Positions 34,847 to 44,889 of a DNA stretch of 64,000 nucleotides are shown here, one piece after another. The stretch lies in NCBI RefSeq assembly GCF_900199205.1, contig NZ_OBMJ01000001.1, positions 2,731,001 to 2,795,000 of the forward strand. The letters are read 5' to 3'. A program made the translations under genes and the position numbers. The number at the start of each line of letters is the position of its first letter. Positions within the stretch are counted from its first letter, which is position 1. The stretch comes from Streptomyces sp. 1331.2. GTDB lineage: Bacteria; Actinomycetota; Actinomycetes; Streptomycetales; Streptomycetaceae. Below the pieces are notes generated by a model. The model searched no databases and was not told where the DNA came from. It was given only the letters and a program-made list of their open reading frames with translations.

Positions 34847-35170
34847 ATGGCATGGGCCCTGGTGGTCCTGGCCGGCCTGCTGGAGACCGGCTTCGCGATC
34901 AACCTCAAGCTCAGCGAGGGCTTCACCAAGCTCTGGCCCACCGTCAGCTTCTGCGTGTTCGCCCTCGGCAGCTTCGGTCTGCTCACCCTCTCCCTGAGGA
35001 GCCTGCCGGTCGGTCCCGCCTACGCGGTGTGGACCGGCATCGGCGCGGCCGGCACCGCCATCTACGGCATGGTCTTCCTGGACGAGACCACCTCGGTGCT
35101 CAAGCTGGTCTCGATCTCCCTGGTGATCGCCGGCGTCATCGGCCTCCAGCTCAGCGGCACGGCGCACTGA
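34847..35170 (+). CDS. SMR-family small multidrug/guanidinium transporter (SugE-like)
   Basis: A 107-aa four-TM transporter of the small multidrug resistance family. Motifs: ALVVLAGLLETGFAINLKLS with the membrane Glu required for coupling, GPAYAVWTGIGAAGTAIYG, and a fourth segment after ETTSVLKLVSISLVIAG. The SugE/Gdx branch exports guanidinium; qac-type members export cationic drugs. The residue pattern near LSLRSLPVGPAYAVWTGIG suits SugE/Gdx, but this call is tentative. ATG 34847 follows GAGAGGG at a suitable distance. Confidence 0.85.
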   Translation: MAWALVVLAGLLETGFAINLKLSEGFTKLWPTVSFCVFALGSFGLLTLSLRSLPVGPAYAVWTGIGAAGTAIYGMVFLDETTSVLKLVSISLVIAGVIGLQLSGTAH

Positions 35171-35173
35171 AAT

Positions 35174-35304
35174 CTCGCCCGCTCGCCTCCGGGACGCTCC
35201 GACCCGGCGCCGACGGCCGGCGCTCCCTCGCTCCTGCGTCGCTCCCTCGCGCTCTCCCTTTCGGCACCGGCGCGCCCCTTCGGCTCGGGGCGGCGTTCTC
35301 GCCC
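35174..35304 (+). repeat. Dispersed repeat, copy A (left of hisN)
   Basis: This stretch is a near-match, in opposite orientation, to 36265-36392 (copy B), with the same landmarks in order: CTCGCCCGCTCGCCTCCGGG, GACCCGGCGCCGACGG, CCCTTTCGGCACCGGCGCG and TTCGGCTCGGGGCGG. About 130 bp. It sits between the SMR gene and hisN. Confidence 0.85.
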
Positions 35305-35410
35305 ACTCGCCCTCGGGGTGGCTCGCGGCGGGGCCCACGCGCCCTCAGCCCCCGTCCCGCTCCGCGAGCCCGGCTGTCCCGATCCGGGTGGGCTCGCTAG
35401 GGTTTCGGAC

Positions 35411-36208
35411 ATGGCCGACTACCACGACGATCTCCGACTCGCCCACGTCCTCGCCGACTCGGCCGACTCGGTCACCCTGGAGCGCTTCCGCGCCCTCGAC
35501 CTCAAGATCGAGACCAAGCCGGACCTCACCCCGGTGAGCGACGCCGACAAGGCCGCCGAGGAGCTCGTGCGCAGCGTGCTCCAGCGCGCCCGCCCGCGCG
35601 ACGCCGTCCTGGGCGAGGAGTTCGGCCTGCAGGGCTCCGGCCCGCGCCGCTGGGTGATCGACCCGATCGACGGCACCAAGAACTACATCCGCGGCGTCCC
35701 GGTCTGGGCCACCCTGATCGCCCTGCTGGAGGACGGCCCGGACGGCATGGAGCGCCCGGTGGTCGGCATCGTCTCCGCCCCCGCCCTGCAGCGACGCTGG
35801 TGGGCGGCCAAGGACCTGGGCGCCTTCGCCGGCCGCAGCCTGGCCAAGGCTTCCCGGATCCACGTCTCCGGCGTCTCCCGGATCGAGGACGCCTCCTTCT
35901 CGTACTCCTCGCTCAGCGGCTGGGAGGAGCGCGGCCGCCTCGACCCGTTCCTGGACCTCACCCGCGCCTGCTGGCGCACCCGCGCCTACGGCGACTTCTG
36001 GTCCTACATGATGGTCGCCGAGGGCGCCGTCGACATCGCCGCCGAGCCCGAGCTGTCGCTGTGGGACATGGCCGCCAACTGCGTCATCGTCGAGGAGGCC
36101 GGCGGCCGCTTCACCGGCCTGGACGGCGTCCCCGGCCCCGGCGGCGCCGACGCCGTCGCCTCCAACGGCCTGCTGCACGAGGAGGCGCTGCGCCGCCTCT
36201 CGGTCTGA
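35411..36208 (+). CDS. hisN: Inositol monophosphatase-family histidinol-phosphatase
   Basis: A 265-aa metal-dependent phosphatase of the IMPase family. Motifs: LGEEFGL (metal Glu), [15 protein letters not shown] (metal Asp-Ile-Asp-Gly-Thr) and [20 protein letters not shown] (third metal Asp). The actinobacterial HisN group, which dephosphorylates histidinol phosphate, has this length and the [16 protein letters not shown] block. Start ATG 35411. The gene is enclosed by the inverted repeat pair A/B, which is noteworthy for a biosynthetic gene. A nucleotidase or CysQ role is less likely. Confidence 0.88.
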   Translation: MADYHDDLRLAHVLADSADSVTLERFRALDLKIETKPDLTPVSDADKAAEELVRSVLQRARPRDAVLGEEFGLQGSGPRRWVIDPIDGTKNYIRGVPVWATLIALLEDGPDGMERPVVGIVSAPALQRRWWAAKDLGAFAGRSLAKASRIHVSGVSRIEDASFSYSSLSGWEERGRLDPFLDLTRACWRTRAYGDFWSYMMVAEGAVDIAAEPELSLWDMAANCVIVEEAGGRFTGLDGVPGPGGADAVASNGLLHEEALRRLSV

Positions 36209-36219
36209 GCCCCGCCCCG

Positions 36220-36285
36220 CGCGGGCGAGTCCCCGCCCCGAGCGGGCGAGTCCCCGCCCCGAGCGGGCGAGTCCCCGCCCCGAGC
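36220..36285. repeat. 21-bp tandem repeat
   Basis: The unit GCGGGCGAGTCCCCGCCCCGA is repeated about three times immediately after hisN and merges into copy B of the dispersed repeat. Confidence 0.8.
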
Positions 36286-36392
36286 CGAAGGGGCGCGCCG
36301 GTGCCGAAAGGGAGAAGCGACAAGCGAGGCACGAGCGCCGGAGCGCCGACCGTCGGCGCCGGGTCCGAGCGCCCCGGAGGCGAGCGGGCGAG
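36265..36392 (-). repeat. Dispersed repeat, copy B (right of hisN)
   Basis: Reverse complement partner of 35174-35304, about 128 bp, with some divergence in the middle. A third, partial copy lies at 44157-44202. Together A and B form an inverted pair around hisN. Confidence 0.85.
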
Positions 36393-36415
36393 TAACAGTG
36401 CGGGCGAATAACAGT

Positions 36416-36455
36416 GCAGGCCCTGTGACCAGTGGGAGCTGGTCACAGGGCCTGC
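36416..36455 (-). terminator. Terminator of katA
   Basis: A perfect 17-bp stem (36416-36432 with 36439-36455) and a 6-base loop, just beyond the katA stop. It may also close the hisN transcript. Confidence 0.8.
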
Positions 36456-36477
36456 TGCTTTCTCGGCCCGGCTGCGG

Positions 36478-37953
36478 CTACTGCTTGCGCAGCTCCCGGA
36501 CCGCCGCGTCCAGCCGCTGCCCGTAGTCGGCGTCGGCCTTGCGGAAGTTGTCGATCGCCCGCTCCACGATGTCCTCGCGGTCGGCCGAGACCTTGGCGAT
36601 GAAGCCGGCCAGGTTGGCGATCAGCCGCTGCTTCTCGTCCTCCGAGAACAGCCGGTACAGGGTGCCCGCCTGCACGAAGTCGTCGTCCTCGGCGTGCGAG
36701 GGCGCGGCGTGGTTGCCGGTGCTGCCGTCGACGGCGGTGGCGGCCCACAGCGGGCGGCCGGTCTGCACGGGGCCGCCGAAGCTGTTCGGCTCGTAGTTCT
36801 TCTGCCGCCCGTGCCGCCCGTCGTAGAGGTGGCCGTCGCGGCCGTTGGTGCGGGCCTCGGTGGCGTGCGGGCGGTTCACCGGCAGGTGGTCGGCGTTGAT
36901 GCCGACCCGGTAGCGGTGGGCGTCGGCGTAGGCGAACAGCCGGCCCTGCAGCATCTTGTCCGGGGACGGGCCGATGCCGGGCACGAAGTGGGCCGGGGAG
37001 AAGACCGACTGCTCGACCTCGGCGAAGACGTTGTCGGGGTTGCGGTTGAGCTCCAGGCGGCCGATCTCGATCGGCGGGTAGTCGGCGTGCGGCCAGACCT
37101 TGGTCAGGTCGAAGGGGTTGAAGCGGTAGGTCGCCGCGTCGGCCGCCGGCATGATCTGCACCTGCACCGTCCAGCTGGGGAACTCGCCGCGCTCGATCGC
37201 CTCGCGCAGGTCCCGCTGGTGGCTGTCCGGGTCCTCGCCGGCGAGGGCGTTGGCCTCGGCCTGGGTGAGGTTGCGGATGCCCTGGTCGGTCTTGAAGTGG
37301 TACTTGACCCAGAAGTGCTCGCCGGCCTCGTTCTGCCACTGGAAGGTGTGCGAGCCGTAGCCGTTCAGGTGCCGGTACGAGGCGGGGATGCCGCGGTCGC
37401 CGAACAGCCAGGTGACCTGGTGGGTGGCTTCGGGCGACAGGCCCCAGAAGTCCCAGACGTTGTCGGCCTCCTGCGAGCCGGTGTACGGGTCGCGCTTCTG
37501 GGTGTGGATGAAGTCGGGGAACTTGATGGCGTCCTTGATGAAGAACACCGGGGTGTTGTTGCCGACGAGGTCGTAGTTGCCCTCCTCGGTGTAGAACTTC
37601 AGCGCGAAACCGCGCGGGTCGCGCACCGCGTCGGCCGCGCCGAGGTTGCCCGCGACGGTGGAGAAGCGCAGGAAGACCTCGGTCTGCTTGCCGATCTCGG
37701 ACAGGAAGGCCGCCCGGGTCCAGGGCGTGACGTCCGCGGTGACCGTGAAGGTGCCGTACGCCCCGGCGCCGCGGGCGTGCACCACGCGCTCCGGGATCCG
37801 CTCGCGGTTGAAGTGCGCGAGCTTCTCGAACAGCAGCTGGTCCTGGATCAGCGCCGGGCCGCCGATGCCCGCGGTCTCGGTGTTCTGGTTGTCGGCGACG
37901 GGGGCACCCGCCTCCGTGGTGAGGATCGGGCGCAGCTCGTCCTGGGTGGTCAT
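36478..37953 (-). CDS. katA: Monofunctional heme catalase
   Basis: A 491-aa clade-type catalase degrading hydrogen peroxide. Catalytic His is in [16 protein letters not shown], distal Asn in [15 protein letters not shown], proximal heme Tyr in [13 protein letters not shown]. The ATG at 37953 begins MTTQDELRP; the frame runs further up but is unrelated. It is divergent from a Fur-type regulator, the classic CatR-catalase arrangement, with a palindrome between the two. Confidence 0.95.
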   Translation of the reverse strand: MTTQDELRPILTTEAGAPVADNQNTETAGIGGPALIQDQLLFEKLAHFNRERIPERVVHARGAGAYGTFTVTADVTPWTRAAFLSEIGKQTEVFLRFSTVAGNLGAADAVRDPRGFALKFYTEEGNYDLVGNNTPVFFIKDAIKFPDFIHTQKRDPYTGSQEADNVWDFWGLSPEATHQVTWLFGDRGIPASYRHLNGYGSHTFQWQNEAGEHFWVKYHFKTDQGIRNLTQAEANALAGEDPDSHQRDLREAIERGEFPSWTVQVQIMPAADAATYRFNPFDLTKVWPHADYPPIEIGRLELNRNPDNVFAEVEQSVFSPAHFVPGIGPSPDKMLQGRLFAYADAHRYRVGINADHLPVNRPHATEARTNGRDGHLYDGRHGRQKNYEPNSFGGPVQTGRPLWAATAVDGSTGNHAAPSHAEDDDFVQAGTLYRLFSEDEKQRLIANLAGFIAKVSADREDIVERAIDNFRKADADYGQRLDAAVRELRKQ

Positions 37954-37996
37954 TCGGGTGCCTCCACGGGGGTCCGGTCGTAATGACACGATCCTA

Positions 37997-38015
37997 ACTT
38001 GGACTTTGTCCAAGT
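37997..38015. promoter_or_regulatory. CatR operator palindrome
   Basis: A perfect inverted repeat ACTTGGAC-TTT-GTCCAAGT (8-bp arms, 3-bp spacer) lies in the 104-bp gap between katA and catR. Fur-family regulators bind such sites; here the site would serve both promoters. Confidence 0.75.
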
Positions 38016-38057
38016 CAACACTGGAACCAATCCGAGACCTGGATTACCCTGAATCCC

Positions 38058-38471
38058 ATGAGCGACCTGCTGGAGAGACTGCGCGGACGCGGCTGGCGGC
38101 TGACCTCGCAGCGCCGGGTCGTGGCCGAGGTCCTGGACGGCGACCACGTGCACCTGACCGCCGACGAGGTGCACGCCCGCGCGGTGGCCCGGCTGCCCGA
38201 GATCAGCCGCGCCACCGTCTACAACACGCTCGGCGAACTCGTCGCCCTCGGTGAGGTCCTGGAGGTCGCCACCGACGGCCGCGCACGGCGCTACGACCCC
38301 AACGCGCACCGCGCCCACCAGCACCTGGTCTGCTCGGGCTGCGGCGCGATCCGCGACGTCCACCCGCACGGCGACCCGCTCGCCGCCCTGCCGGCCACCG
38401 AGCGCTTCGGCTTCGCCGTCACCGCCGCCGAGGTCACCTACCGCGGCCTGTGCCCGAACTGCCGCCCATAG
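38058..38471 (+). CDS. catR: Fur-family peroxide-responsive regulator (CatR/PerR-like)
   Basis: A 137-aa Fur-family repressor. The winged helix includes LTSQRRVVAEVL and SRATVYNTLGEL; the metal-binding half carries AHQHLVCSGCGAIRDVHPHG and CPNC, so both structural CxxC pairs are present. ATG 38058. In Streptomyces CatR represses the catalase gene and itself and is inactivated by hydrogen peroxide. The divergent katA and shared palindrome support this. Confidence 0.9.
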   Translation: MSDLLERLRGRGWRLTSQRRVVAEVLDGDHVHLTADEVHARAVARLPEISRATVYNTLGELVALGEVLEVATDGRARRYDPNAHRAHQHLVCSGCGAIRDVHPHGDPLAALPATERFGFAVTAAEVTYRGLCPNCRP

Positions 38472-38496
38472 CGGGGTAGTTCCGGCACAGGCCGGG

Positions 38497-40470
38497 CTAC
38501 GCGCTCAGTTCGGCGTGCAGCGCGCCCAGCAGCCGCCCGGCCCGCTCCGCGACCTCGGCCGGCCCGTAGTCGATCGCCCGCCGGCACCAGTTCTCCGCCT
38601 GCACCGGTTCACCCCGGCGCAGCGCCAGCAGCGCCAGACGCAGTGCGGCCCGCCCGTGCCCGGCGTCGGCGGCCCGGGTGTACCAGAGCATCGCCTCGGC
38701 CTCGCTGTCCTGCCGGGCCAGCAGCAGCCCCAGGTTGAACGCCGCGCTGCGGCTGCCGGCCTCGGCCGCCCGCCGGTACCAGCTCTCGGCGATCTCCAGC
38801 GCCCCGCGCTCGGCCGCCCGTACGCCCATCCGCACCTGGGCCCGCCGGTGCCCGGCGTCGGCGGCCAGCGCGTACCAGTGCTCGGCCTCCTCGTCCGCGT
38901 CCCCGCGCCGGTCCAGCAGCGAGGCCAGCCGGAACGCCCCCTCCGCCGAACCGCCGGCCGCCGCCTGGCGGTAGCGCTCCAGTGCCCCGGACAGGTTGCC
39001 GCGCTGCTCCTGGGCGACGGCGAGCTGCAGCGCCGCCTCGCCGTGCCCCTCGGCAGCAGCCCGCGCGTACCACTCCTGGGCCTGCTGCTGCTCACCGCGC
39101 CCGGCGTGCAGCACGCCGAGGTTGAAGGCGCCGTCCACGCTGCCGGCCTCGGCCGCCTTGGAGAACCACGGCTCGGCGCCGGACTCGTCACCGCGCTGCA
39201 GCAGCACCACGGCCAGCGCGTTGCAGGCCTCCCGGTGCCCGGCGTACGCGGCCCGGCGGTACCACTGCTCGGCCTGCTGCTCGCGGCCCTCGCCGGCGCA
39301 GAGCAGGCCCAGGTTGAAGGCGCCGTTCTGGTCGCCCGCGTCCAGTGCCGCGCGGTACCAGTGCTCGGCCTCCTTGACCTCGCCGCGGCTCGCGTGCAGG
39401 GCGCCGAGCGCGTTGGCCGCGTTGCCGTCGCCGGCCTCGGCGGCCTCCTGCCACCAGTCGGCGGCGGCGGCCGTGTCCCCGGAGTCGCGCAGCAGGAAGC
39501 CCAGCGCGCAGGCCGCGCGCGGCTCGCCGTTCTGCGCGGCCTGCCGGTACCAGCGGGCCGCCTCCTCCAGCAGCGGCTGGTCGGTGCGGGAGCGCTCCTC
39601 CAGCAGCACGCCCAGGCGCAGGGCGGCGCGGGCGTGGCTGCGGGCGGCGGCGGTGCGGTACCAGGCCTCGGCGGTGTCCTTGTCCCCGGCGGCCTCGCGC
39701 ATCCGGGCCAGCCGGTAGGCGGCCTCGCGGTGCCCGGCGTCGGCGGAGACCTTGAACCAGCGTTCGGCCCGGACGTCCCGCCGGTGCTCCATCAGGTCGC
39801 CCAGTGCGTAGGCGCCCAGCGGGTGCCCGTGGTCGGCGGCGAAGTGCAGCCAGTACTCGGCGGCCTCCTCCTCGCCCTGGTCGCGCAGCTGCAGCCCGAG
39901 CGCGTGCGCGGCCGGCGCGCTGCCCGCGACGGCGGCCTGGCGCCACCACTGGGCGGCCTCGCCCCGGTGGCCCTGCTGGTGCAGCAGCACCCCGAGGTTG
40001 TTGGCGGCGGCGCGCACCCCGGCGGCCGCGGCGGCGCGCAGGTACGGTTCGGCGTCCTCCAGGTCGCCGCGGCGCAGCAGCAGGGTGCCCAGCCGGCCGG
40101 CGGCGTCCGCGTCCCCGCCGTCGGCGGCCTGCCGGTGCCGGGCCTCCAGGGCGGCGGACTCCCGGGCGGCGAGCGCGGTCTCGAAGCTGGTCGGGTCCAG
40201 GCCCGCCGGGTCGAGTGCGGCGCCGGGCGCGCTCTCCCCGCCGGCCGGCTCGCCGTACGCGCCGACGGCGGCGGCGAACTGACGGGTGGACACGTGGACC
40301 AGGCTGTCGGGGCCGCAGCCCGGTGCGGGGCGCTCGGACAGTCCGCTGGTGCGCTGGGCGGGCAGGGTTCCGGGACGGTTCTCGGGGCTCTCGGCGCTCT
40401 CCGCCCACGCGTCGGTGTCCGCCTCGACGGCCGCCGAGGGCTTGCCTCCTGACTTGCCGATCAGCCTCAT
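38497..40470 (-). CDS. Large Sel1/TPR-repeat protein
   Basis: A 657-aa solenoid protein. After about 105 disordered residues there are roughly fifteen Sel1-like 36-residue repeats of the type AA..G...AA..LG.LL...G, such as AAANNLGVLLHQQGHRGEAA and GAFNLGLLCAGEGREQQAEQ. No TM or signal peptide. Sel1 repeat proteins are scaffolds in signalling or envelope complexes. The start at ATG 40470 gives MRLIGKSGG. The gene is convergent with catR. Function unknown. Confidence 0.88.
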   Translation of the reverse strand: MRLIGKSGGKPSAAVEADTDAWAESAESPENRPGTLPAQRTSGLSERPAPGCGPDSLVHVSTRQFAAAVGAYGEPAGGESAPGAALDPAGLDPTSFETALAARESAALEARHRQAADGGDADAAGRLGTLLLRRGDLEDAEPYLRAAAAAGVRAAANNLGVLLHQQGHRGEAAQWWRQAAVAGSAPAAHALGLQLRDQGEEEAAEYWLHFAADHGHPLGAYALGDLMEHRRDVRAERWFKVSADAGHREAAYRLARMREAAGDKDTAEAWYRTAAARSHARAALRLGVLLEERSRTDQPLLEEAARWYRQAAQNGEPRAACALGFLLRDSGDTAAAADWWQEAAEAGDGNAANALGALHASRGEVKEAEHWYRAALDAGDQNGAFNLGLLCAGEGREQQAEQWYRRAAYAGHREACNALAVVLLQRGDESGAEPWFSKAAEAGSVDGAFNLGVLHAGRGEQQQAQEWYARAAAEGHGEAALQLAVAQEQRGNLSGALERYRQAAAGGSAEGAFRLASLLDRRGDADEEAEHWYALAADAGHRRAQVRMGVRAAERGALEIAESWYRRAAEAGSRSAAFNLGLLLARQDSEAEAMLWYTRAADAGHGRAALRLALLALRRGEPVQAENWCRRAIDYGPAEVAERAGRLLGALHAELSA

Positions 40471-40797
40471 GCCGACTCCCGCTCCCCCAGAGTGTCGCGG
40501 CATCGTGCCCCGGCGTGCGGCCGGGGGGACTCCCAGGAGAGGCGCCGGACCCGACGGCCGATCAGCGGCCGTGCACCGTCCCCCATGTGTCCCATCGTCG
40601 CATCACCCGCTACCCGCGTACACCTGCCCCGGCCGAATTCGGGCGGGGCTGACCCGAAGCCGACGACATTGCTTCGGCGCTTTGTCGATTTCCCGACACG
40701 TCAACCTCACAAACCCCGCTGCCGTCCTCCTTGGCGACGGTCGATAGTACCGGAGCGGTTCCCACCGCTTATGGGCGGAAACTCTCCCCGGGAAACA
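40471..40797. other. Gene-free stretch upstream of the Sel1 gene
   Basis: About 330 bases with no convincing coding frame on either strand. It should hold the Sel1-gene promoter, but I see no clear -10/-35 pair. One small GC hairpin-like element is seen near 40618-40650. Confidence 0.4.
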
Positions 40798-40833
40798 CCT
40801 GAGGCCCGGAGGAAGGATCCTCCGGGCCTCAGG
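40798..40833 (-). terminator. Terminator after the initiator tRNA
   Basis: A perfect 16-bp stem (40798-40813 with 40818-40833) and 4-base loop, 6 bases from the tRNA 3' end. Confidence 0.85.
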
Positions 40834-40839
40834 CCTTTG

Positions 40840-40913
40840 TAGCGGGGACAGGATTTGAACCTGCGACCTCTGGGTTATGAGCCCAGCGAGCTACCGAGCT
40901 GCTCCACCCCGCG
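40840..40913 (-). tRNA. Initiator tRNA-fMet (CAT)
   Basis: A 74-nt tRNA without an encoded CCA. The anticodon loop is CTCATAA, anticodon CAT. It is an initiator: the anticodon stem has three consecutive G-C pairs (GGG/CCC), and the first acceptor pair is a mismatch (C1 opposite U72). The T loop GGTTCAAATCC is standard. Confidence 0.95.
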
Positions 40914-41027
40914 TCGGTGGTTGAACCATAGCACGGACGCGGGGTGGATCGGAAAACGGTTGCCGCAGCTCAGCGGCCACGGCCGGAAGCCGCGGCCGCC
41001 GGACCGCAGCCGCGGTCACGGCTGGGG

Positions 41028-44000
41028 CTACGGCTGGGGGCTCGGCGATCCGCTGCCCCCGGTCCCCGGGGCGGGGGTGGCGCCCGGGGTCGCGGGCGCG
41101 GTCGGGGCCTGGGCCGGGCCGGCGCCGCGGGCCGCGTCGGCCGCCTTCAGCGCGTCGCCGAGCGCCTTCTGGGCGTTGCCGTACGCCACCCAGTCGCCGT
41201 TCTTGAACGCGGTCTGGCTGTCGCTGTACGCCTTCGCCGCGTCCGAGAGCGCCTTCTGCAGCTCGGGCGAGATCGTCCCGCCCGGCGCCGGCGTGGCCGA
41301 AGCGGTGGGCGCGGGCGTCGCCGGGGCCGTCGGGCTGGTCGGCGTCGTCGGGGAGGCCGGGGCCGTCCCGTTGCCCGGGTTGGACGGCGCCACCGGCGTG
41401 GCCGGCGGGGCCTGCCCGGCGAACAGCTTGGTCAGCGCCTTCTCCAGGGTGTCCTCGAACGCCACGTTGTCGTCCCCGTACACCGCCAGGACCTTCGACA
41501 GCGTCGGGTACTTGGCGCCGCGCCCGCGCACGTACACCGGCTCGACGTTGAGCAGCCCGCCGCCGACCGGCAGGGTCAGCAGGTTGCCGTACTCCAGCTC
41601 GGTGTCCCCGCCGCTCTTCAGCGCGAAGATCTGGTTGGCCACCTCCTGGCGGGAGTTGAACTTCGACTGCACCAGCCCGGGGCCGGGGGCTCCGGACTCG
41701 CCGGTCATCTTCAGCAGGCGGATCTTCCCGTAGTCGTCGCCCGGATCCGCGTTGACGGCCAGGAACGCCGCCAGGTTCGGGCGGCCGTTGGGCACGAAGG
41801 TGCTGGTCAGCGAGAAGCTCGCGGCGGCGGCGTCCGGCATCCGCAGCGTCACGTAGTACGGCGGCTGGACCTGCTTGGTGTCACTGGTCGGGTCCACCGG
41901 GACCTGCCAGATGTCGCTGCCGTTGAAGAAGGAGTTGGCGTCGGTCACGTGGTACTGGCCGAGCAGGTCGCGCTGCACCTTGAACATGTCCTGCGGGTAG
42001 CGCAGGTGCGGCAGCAGCGACTGCGGGATGTCCGCCTTCGGCTCGACTGTGCCCGGGAAGGCCTTCATCCAGGTCTTCAGGACCGGGTCCTTCTCGTCCC
42101 ACTGGTAGAGCTTCACCTCGCCGGTGTAGGCGTCCACCGTGGCCTTCACCGAGTTGCGGATGTAGTTGACCTGGTTGGCCACCGTCAGCAGCTCACCGCG
42201 CTGGTTGGTCAACGAGTCCTTGGTCGCCGCACCCAGCGTCGTCTTCGACGAGAACGGGAAGCCGTCCGAGGTGGTGTAGCCGTCCACGACCCACACCAGG
42301 TGCCCGCCCTGCACCACCGGGTACGGGTCGGCGTCGATCGACAGCCACGGCGCGACCTTCTCCACCCGCTCCTTCGGCGTCCGGTTGTAGATCACCTTGG
42401 CGCCGTCGGTGATCGCCCCCGCGTACAGGATCTGCGGCTCGGCGAAGCGCACCGCGTACGCGGCCCGGGTGAGCGGGTTGTCCAGCGAGACACCACTGGC
42501 ACCGCCGTACGTGTACTCCACGTTCTGGCCGGTCTTGGTGTCGGTGTAGTCGATCTCCTTGTTCGAGCCGCCGACGATCGAGTACGTCGTCGTCTTCTCG
42601 CCGTAGTAGATCCGCTGCTCGTAGTCGCCCAGCGCACCGGTGGCGGGCAGGCCGGACTCGGTGAACACCGGCCCGCCCTTGTCGTCGACCTGGTTGCCCT
42701 TGGCGACGGCCGCACCGTAGCCGTGGGTGTACTTGAAGTGGTCGTTGATCCAGTTGCGCTGCACGCCGTTGAGGTCGAGCTCGCGCAGGCCGATCACGGT
42801 GTCCTGCTTGTCCGCGCCCTTGCCGTAGCGGTCCACGTCCAGCGTGCTCGGGAAGGCGTAGTAGTTGCGCTGCTGCTCCAGCGACTGGAACGTCTGCGAC
42901 ACGATGTTCGGGTCCAGCAGCCGCACGTCCGCGATGGTCTGCGCGTCCGGCTTGAGCGCGTCACCGGTGGTCGAGCCCTGCGGGGTGTACGGAGTGGGCT
43001 GCGCGTCCGCGATCCCGTACGCCTGCCGCGTCGCGTCGATGTTCTTCTGGATGTACGGCGTCTCCTTGGCCTGCTCGTTCGGCTTGACCTGGAACTGCTG
43101 CACGATCGCCGGGTACAGGCCGCCGATCAGCACCGCCGACAGCACCATCAGCCCCAGCCCGATCAGGGCCGGCGCCCAGGTGCGGCGCACCGGGGTCAGG
43201 AAGAACAGCACCGCGCAGATGATCGCGACGAAGAACAGGATGGTCTTGGCCGGAAGGAACGCGTTCGCGTCCACGTAACGCAGGCCCGTCCAGCCCGAAA
43301 CACCCTTGTACGAACCGGTCTTGACCGCCAGCGCGTACCGGTCCAGCCAGTACGCCACGGCCTTCAGCAGCACGAACACGCCCAGCAGCACCGCCAGGTG
43401 CCCCTGCGCGCCCGCGCTCGCCCGCCGGCCCGGGCCCTGCAGCCGCAACCCGCCGTACAGGTAGTGCACCAGCGCCGAGGTCAGCAGGGAGACGATCACC
43501 GCGCTGAACGCGAAGCCCAGCACGAACTCGTAGAACGGCAGGTCGAAGGCGTAGAAGGAGACGTCCATCCCGAACTGGGCGTCCTTCTCCCCGAAGGACG
43601 TGGAGTTCGTCCACATCAGCCAGGTCCGCCACTGGCCCGACGCCGCGGCGCCTGCCACCAGCCCGATCACCAGCGAGACGCCGATCAGCGCCCAGCGTTT
43701 GAACGGCGCCAGGCCGGCCCGGTAGCGGTCCAGGCTCTGCTGCTCCACCGACATCGCCGACAGCGGCGGCCGCAGCCGGTGCGCCAGCCAGATGTTGAAG
43801 CCGACGATCACCGCCATCAGCAGGCCGAACACCGCGAACAGCCCGATCTTGGTCCACAGCTGGGTGGTGAACACCGAGGAGTAGTGGACCGACCTGAACC
43901 ACAGCCAGTCCGTCCAGAAGCCCGCGAACATGACGAACAGCAGGAACAGCACCGCGAGCACGCCCAGGGTCAGCAGGGCCACCCGCGCCCGCCGCGAGGG

Positions 44001-44057
44001 CGGACCCACCCTTCGCCGGAAACCCGGCCCTGAGCGTTCCGGCATCTGGAATACCAC
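41028..44057 (-). CDS. UPF0182 family large membrane protein
   Basis: A 1009-aa protein of the UPF0182 family. Seven or so TM segments lie in residues 1-320 ([19 protein letters not shown], then [19 protein letters not shown], a family signature), followed by a large extracytoplasmic domain of about 550 residues and a Pro/Ala/Thr-rich linker with a helical tail ([20 protein letters not shown]). Function is not established. The gene neighbours PPA1309- and YlbL-like genes, the same order as in mycobacteria. GTG 44057 was chosen; ATG 44045 is possible. Confidence 0.9.
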   Translation of the reverse strand: MVFQMPERSGPGFRRRVGPPSRRARVALLTLGVLAVLFLLFVMFAGFWTDWLWFRSVHYSSVFTTQLWTKIGLFAVFGLLMAVIVGFNIWLAHRLRPPLSAMSVEQQSLDRYRAGLAPFKRWALIGVSLVIGLVAGAAASGQWRTWLMWTNSTSFGEKDAQFGMDVSFYAFDLPFYEFVLGFAFSAVIVSLLTSALVHYLYGGLRLQGPGRRASAGAQGHLAVLLGVFVLLKAVAYWLDRYALAVKTGSYKGVSGWTGLRYVDANAFLPAKTILFFVAIICAVLFFLTPVRRTWAPALIGLGLMVLSAVLIGGLYPAIVQQFQVKPNEQAKETPYIQKNIDATRQAYGIADAQPTPYTPQGSTTGDALKPDAQTIADVRLLDPNIVSQTFQSLEQQRNYYAFPSTLDVDRYGKGADKQDTVIGLRELDLNGVQRNWINDHFKYTHGYGAAVAKGNQVDDKGGPVFTESGLPATGALGDYEQRIYYGEKTTTYSIVGGSNKEIDYTDTKTGQNVEYTYGGASGVSLDNPLTRAAYAVRFAEPQILYAGAITDGAKVIYNRTPKERVEKVAPWLSIDADPYPVVQGGHLVWVVDGYTTSDGFPFSSKTTLGAATKDSLTNQRGELLTVANQVNYIRNSVKATVDAYTGEVKLYQWDEKDPVLKTWMKAFPGTVEPKADIPQSLLPHLRYPQDMFKVQRDLLGQYHVTDANSFFNGSDIWQVPVDPTSDTKQVQPPYYVTLRMPDAAAASFSLTSTFVPNGRPNLAAFLAVNADPGDDYGKIRLLKMTGESGAPGPGLVQSKFNSRQEVANQIFALKSGGDTELEYGNLLTLPVGGGLLNVEPVYVRGRGAKYPTLSKVLAVYGDDNVAFEDTLEKALTKLFAGQAPPATPVAPSNPGNGTAPASPTTPTSPTAPATPAPTASATPAPGGTISPELQKALSDAAKAYSDSQTAFKNGDWVAYGNAQKALGDALKAADAARGAGPAQAPTAPATPGATPAPGTGGSGSPSPQP

Positions 44058-44156
44058 GGTGGCACCTCAGCTGTGTCGTCTGGGATCGATCGGTCGTCAG
44101 AGCAACTTAACCAGGCTTTGGCCGAGTTCCCACCGTTAGCAGACGGTTACGGTTGC

Positions 44157-44202
44157 CCGCCCGCTCGCCTCCGGGGCGCTCTTGATCCGGCGCCGACGGT
44201 CG
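44157..44202 (+). repeat. Dispersed repeat, partial copy C
   Basis: The segment GCCCGCTCGCCTCCGGGGCG and the following CGGCGCCGACGGTCG match the beginning of copies A and B at 35-36 kb. The remainder of the repeat is absent. It lies between the UPF0182 and PPA1309 genes and is followed by a short C/T tandem (CGGGCCTTCCCC twice, about 44209-44250). Confidence 0.75.
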
Positions 44203-44291
44203 ACCCCCGGGCCGGCCGCCCGGGCCTTCCCCCGGGCCTTCCCCCGGGCCGCCCGGCGAGCGCGCCCCGCCCGACGTGTGAGGATTGAGGC

Positions 44292-44864
44292 ATGTCCGAC
44301 GCGTCTGCATTCACCAACTCCCCCGACGACGTCTCCAAGCTCCCGGCCGCGTCCCCGCTCACCCGGGCCGCGCTGGAGATCGACGAGTACGCCGCCACCC
44401 TCGGCTGGGACCTCCCGGCCCGCCTGTTCGCCCTGGTGGACAGCGCCGCCCTGCGCAAGGCCGACCCCCGGGTCGCCAAGCAGCTCGGCCTCGCCGACAG
44501 CGACGAGCCCGGCCTCACCCCCGTCGAGCAGGACGAGCTGCCGGCCGGCATGGAGCTCGACAAGTTCCTCGGCACCATCGCCTGGCCCGACGCGGTGGCC
44601 GGCTGCGCCCTGGTCGTCGAGCGCCTGATGCTCCCCCCGGGCGCCGAGCAGTCCCGCCCGCGCGGCGCCTCCGACGCCCAGCTCGCCGACTGGGTGGCCA
44701 ACCACCCCCAGCGCGAGGAGGTGCGGATCACCGCCGCGGTGCTGCGCGACGGCAAGAAGGAGATCGCCCTGCGGCTGCGCTCCAAGGACGTCGCCCGCGA
44801 GGTGCTGACCGGCCCGGACCTGGTGCCCGGCCTGACCGACGCCCTGCTGGCGACCTTCGCGTAG
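44292..44864 (+). CDS. PPA1309 family protein
   Basis: A 190-aa soluble protein of the PPA1309 family, found next to UPF0182 genes in actinobacteria. Recognisable stretches: TRAALEIDEYAATLGWD, LFALVDSAALRKADP, DKFLGTIAWPDAVAGCALVV and HPQREEVRITAAVLRDG. No enzyme motif. ATG 44292. Convergent with the YlbL-like protease gene. Function unknown. Confidence 0.85.
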   Translation: MSDASAFTNSPDDVSKLPAASPLTRAALEIDEYAATLGWDLPARLFALVDSAALRKADPRVAKQLGLADSDEPGLTPVEQDELPAGMELDKFLGTIAWPDAVAGCALVVERLMLPPGAEQSRPRGASDAQLADWVANHPQREEVRITAAVLRDGKKEIALRLRSKDVAREVLTGPDLVPGLTDALLATFA

Positions 44865-44889
44865 GACGAGCCCGGGCCCTACCCGAGGA

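Noticed and set aside
36209..36392. A CRISPR array after hisN
   Set aside because: The 21-bp units are contiguous, without unique spacers, and no cas gene is present.
38251..40452. A second large protein on the forward strand opposite the Sel1-repeat gene
   Set aside because: Its apparent repeats are the complement of the Sel1 repeats.
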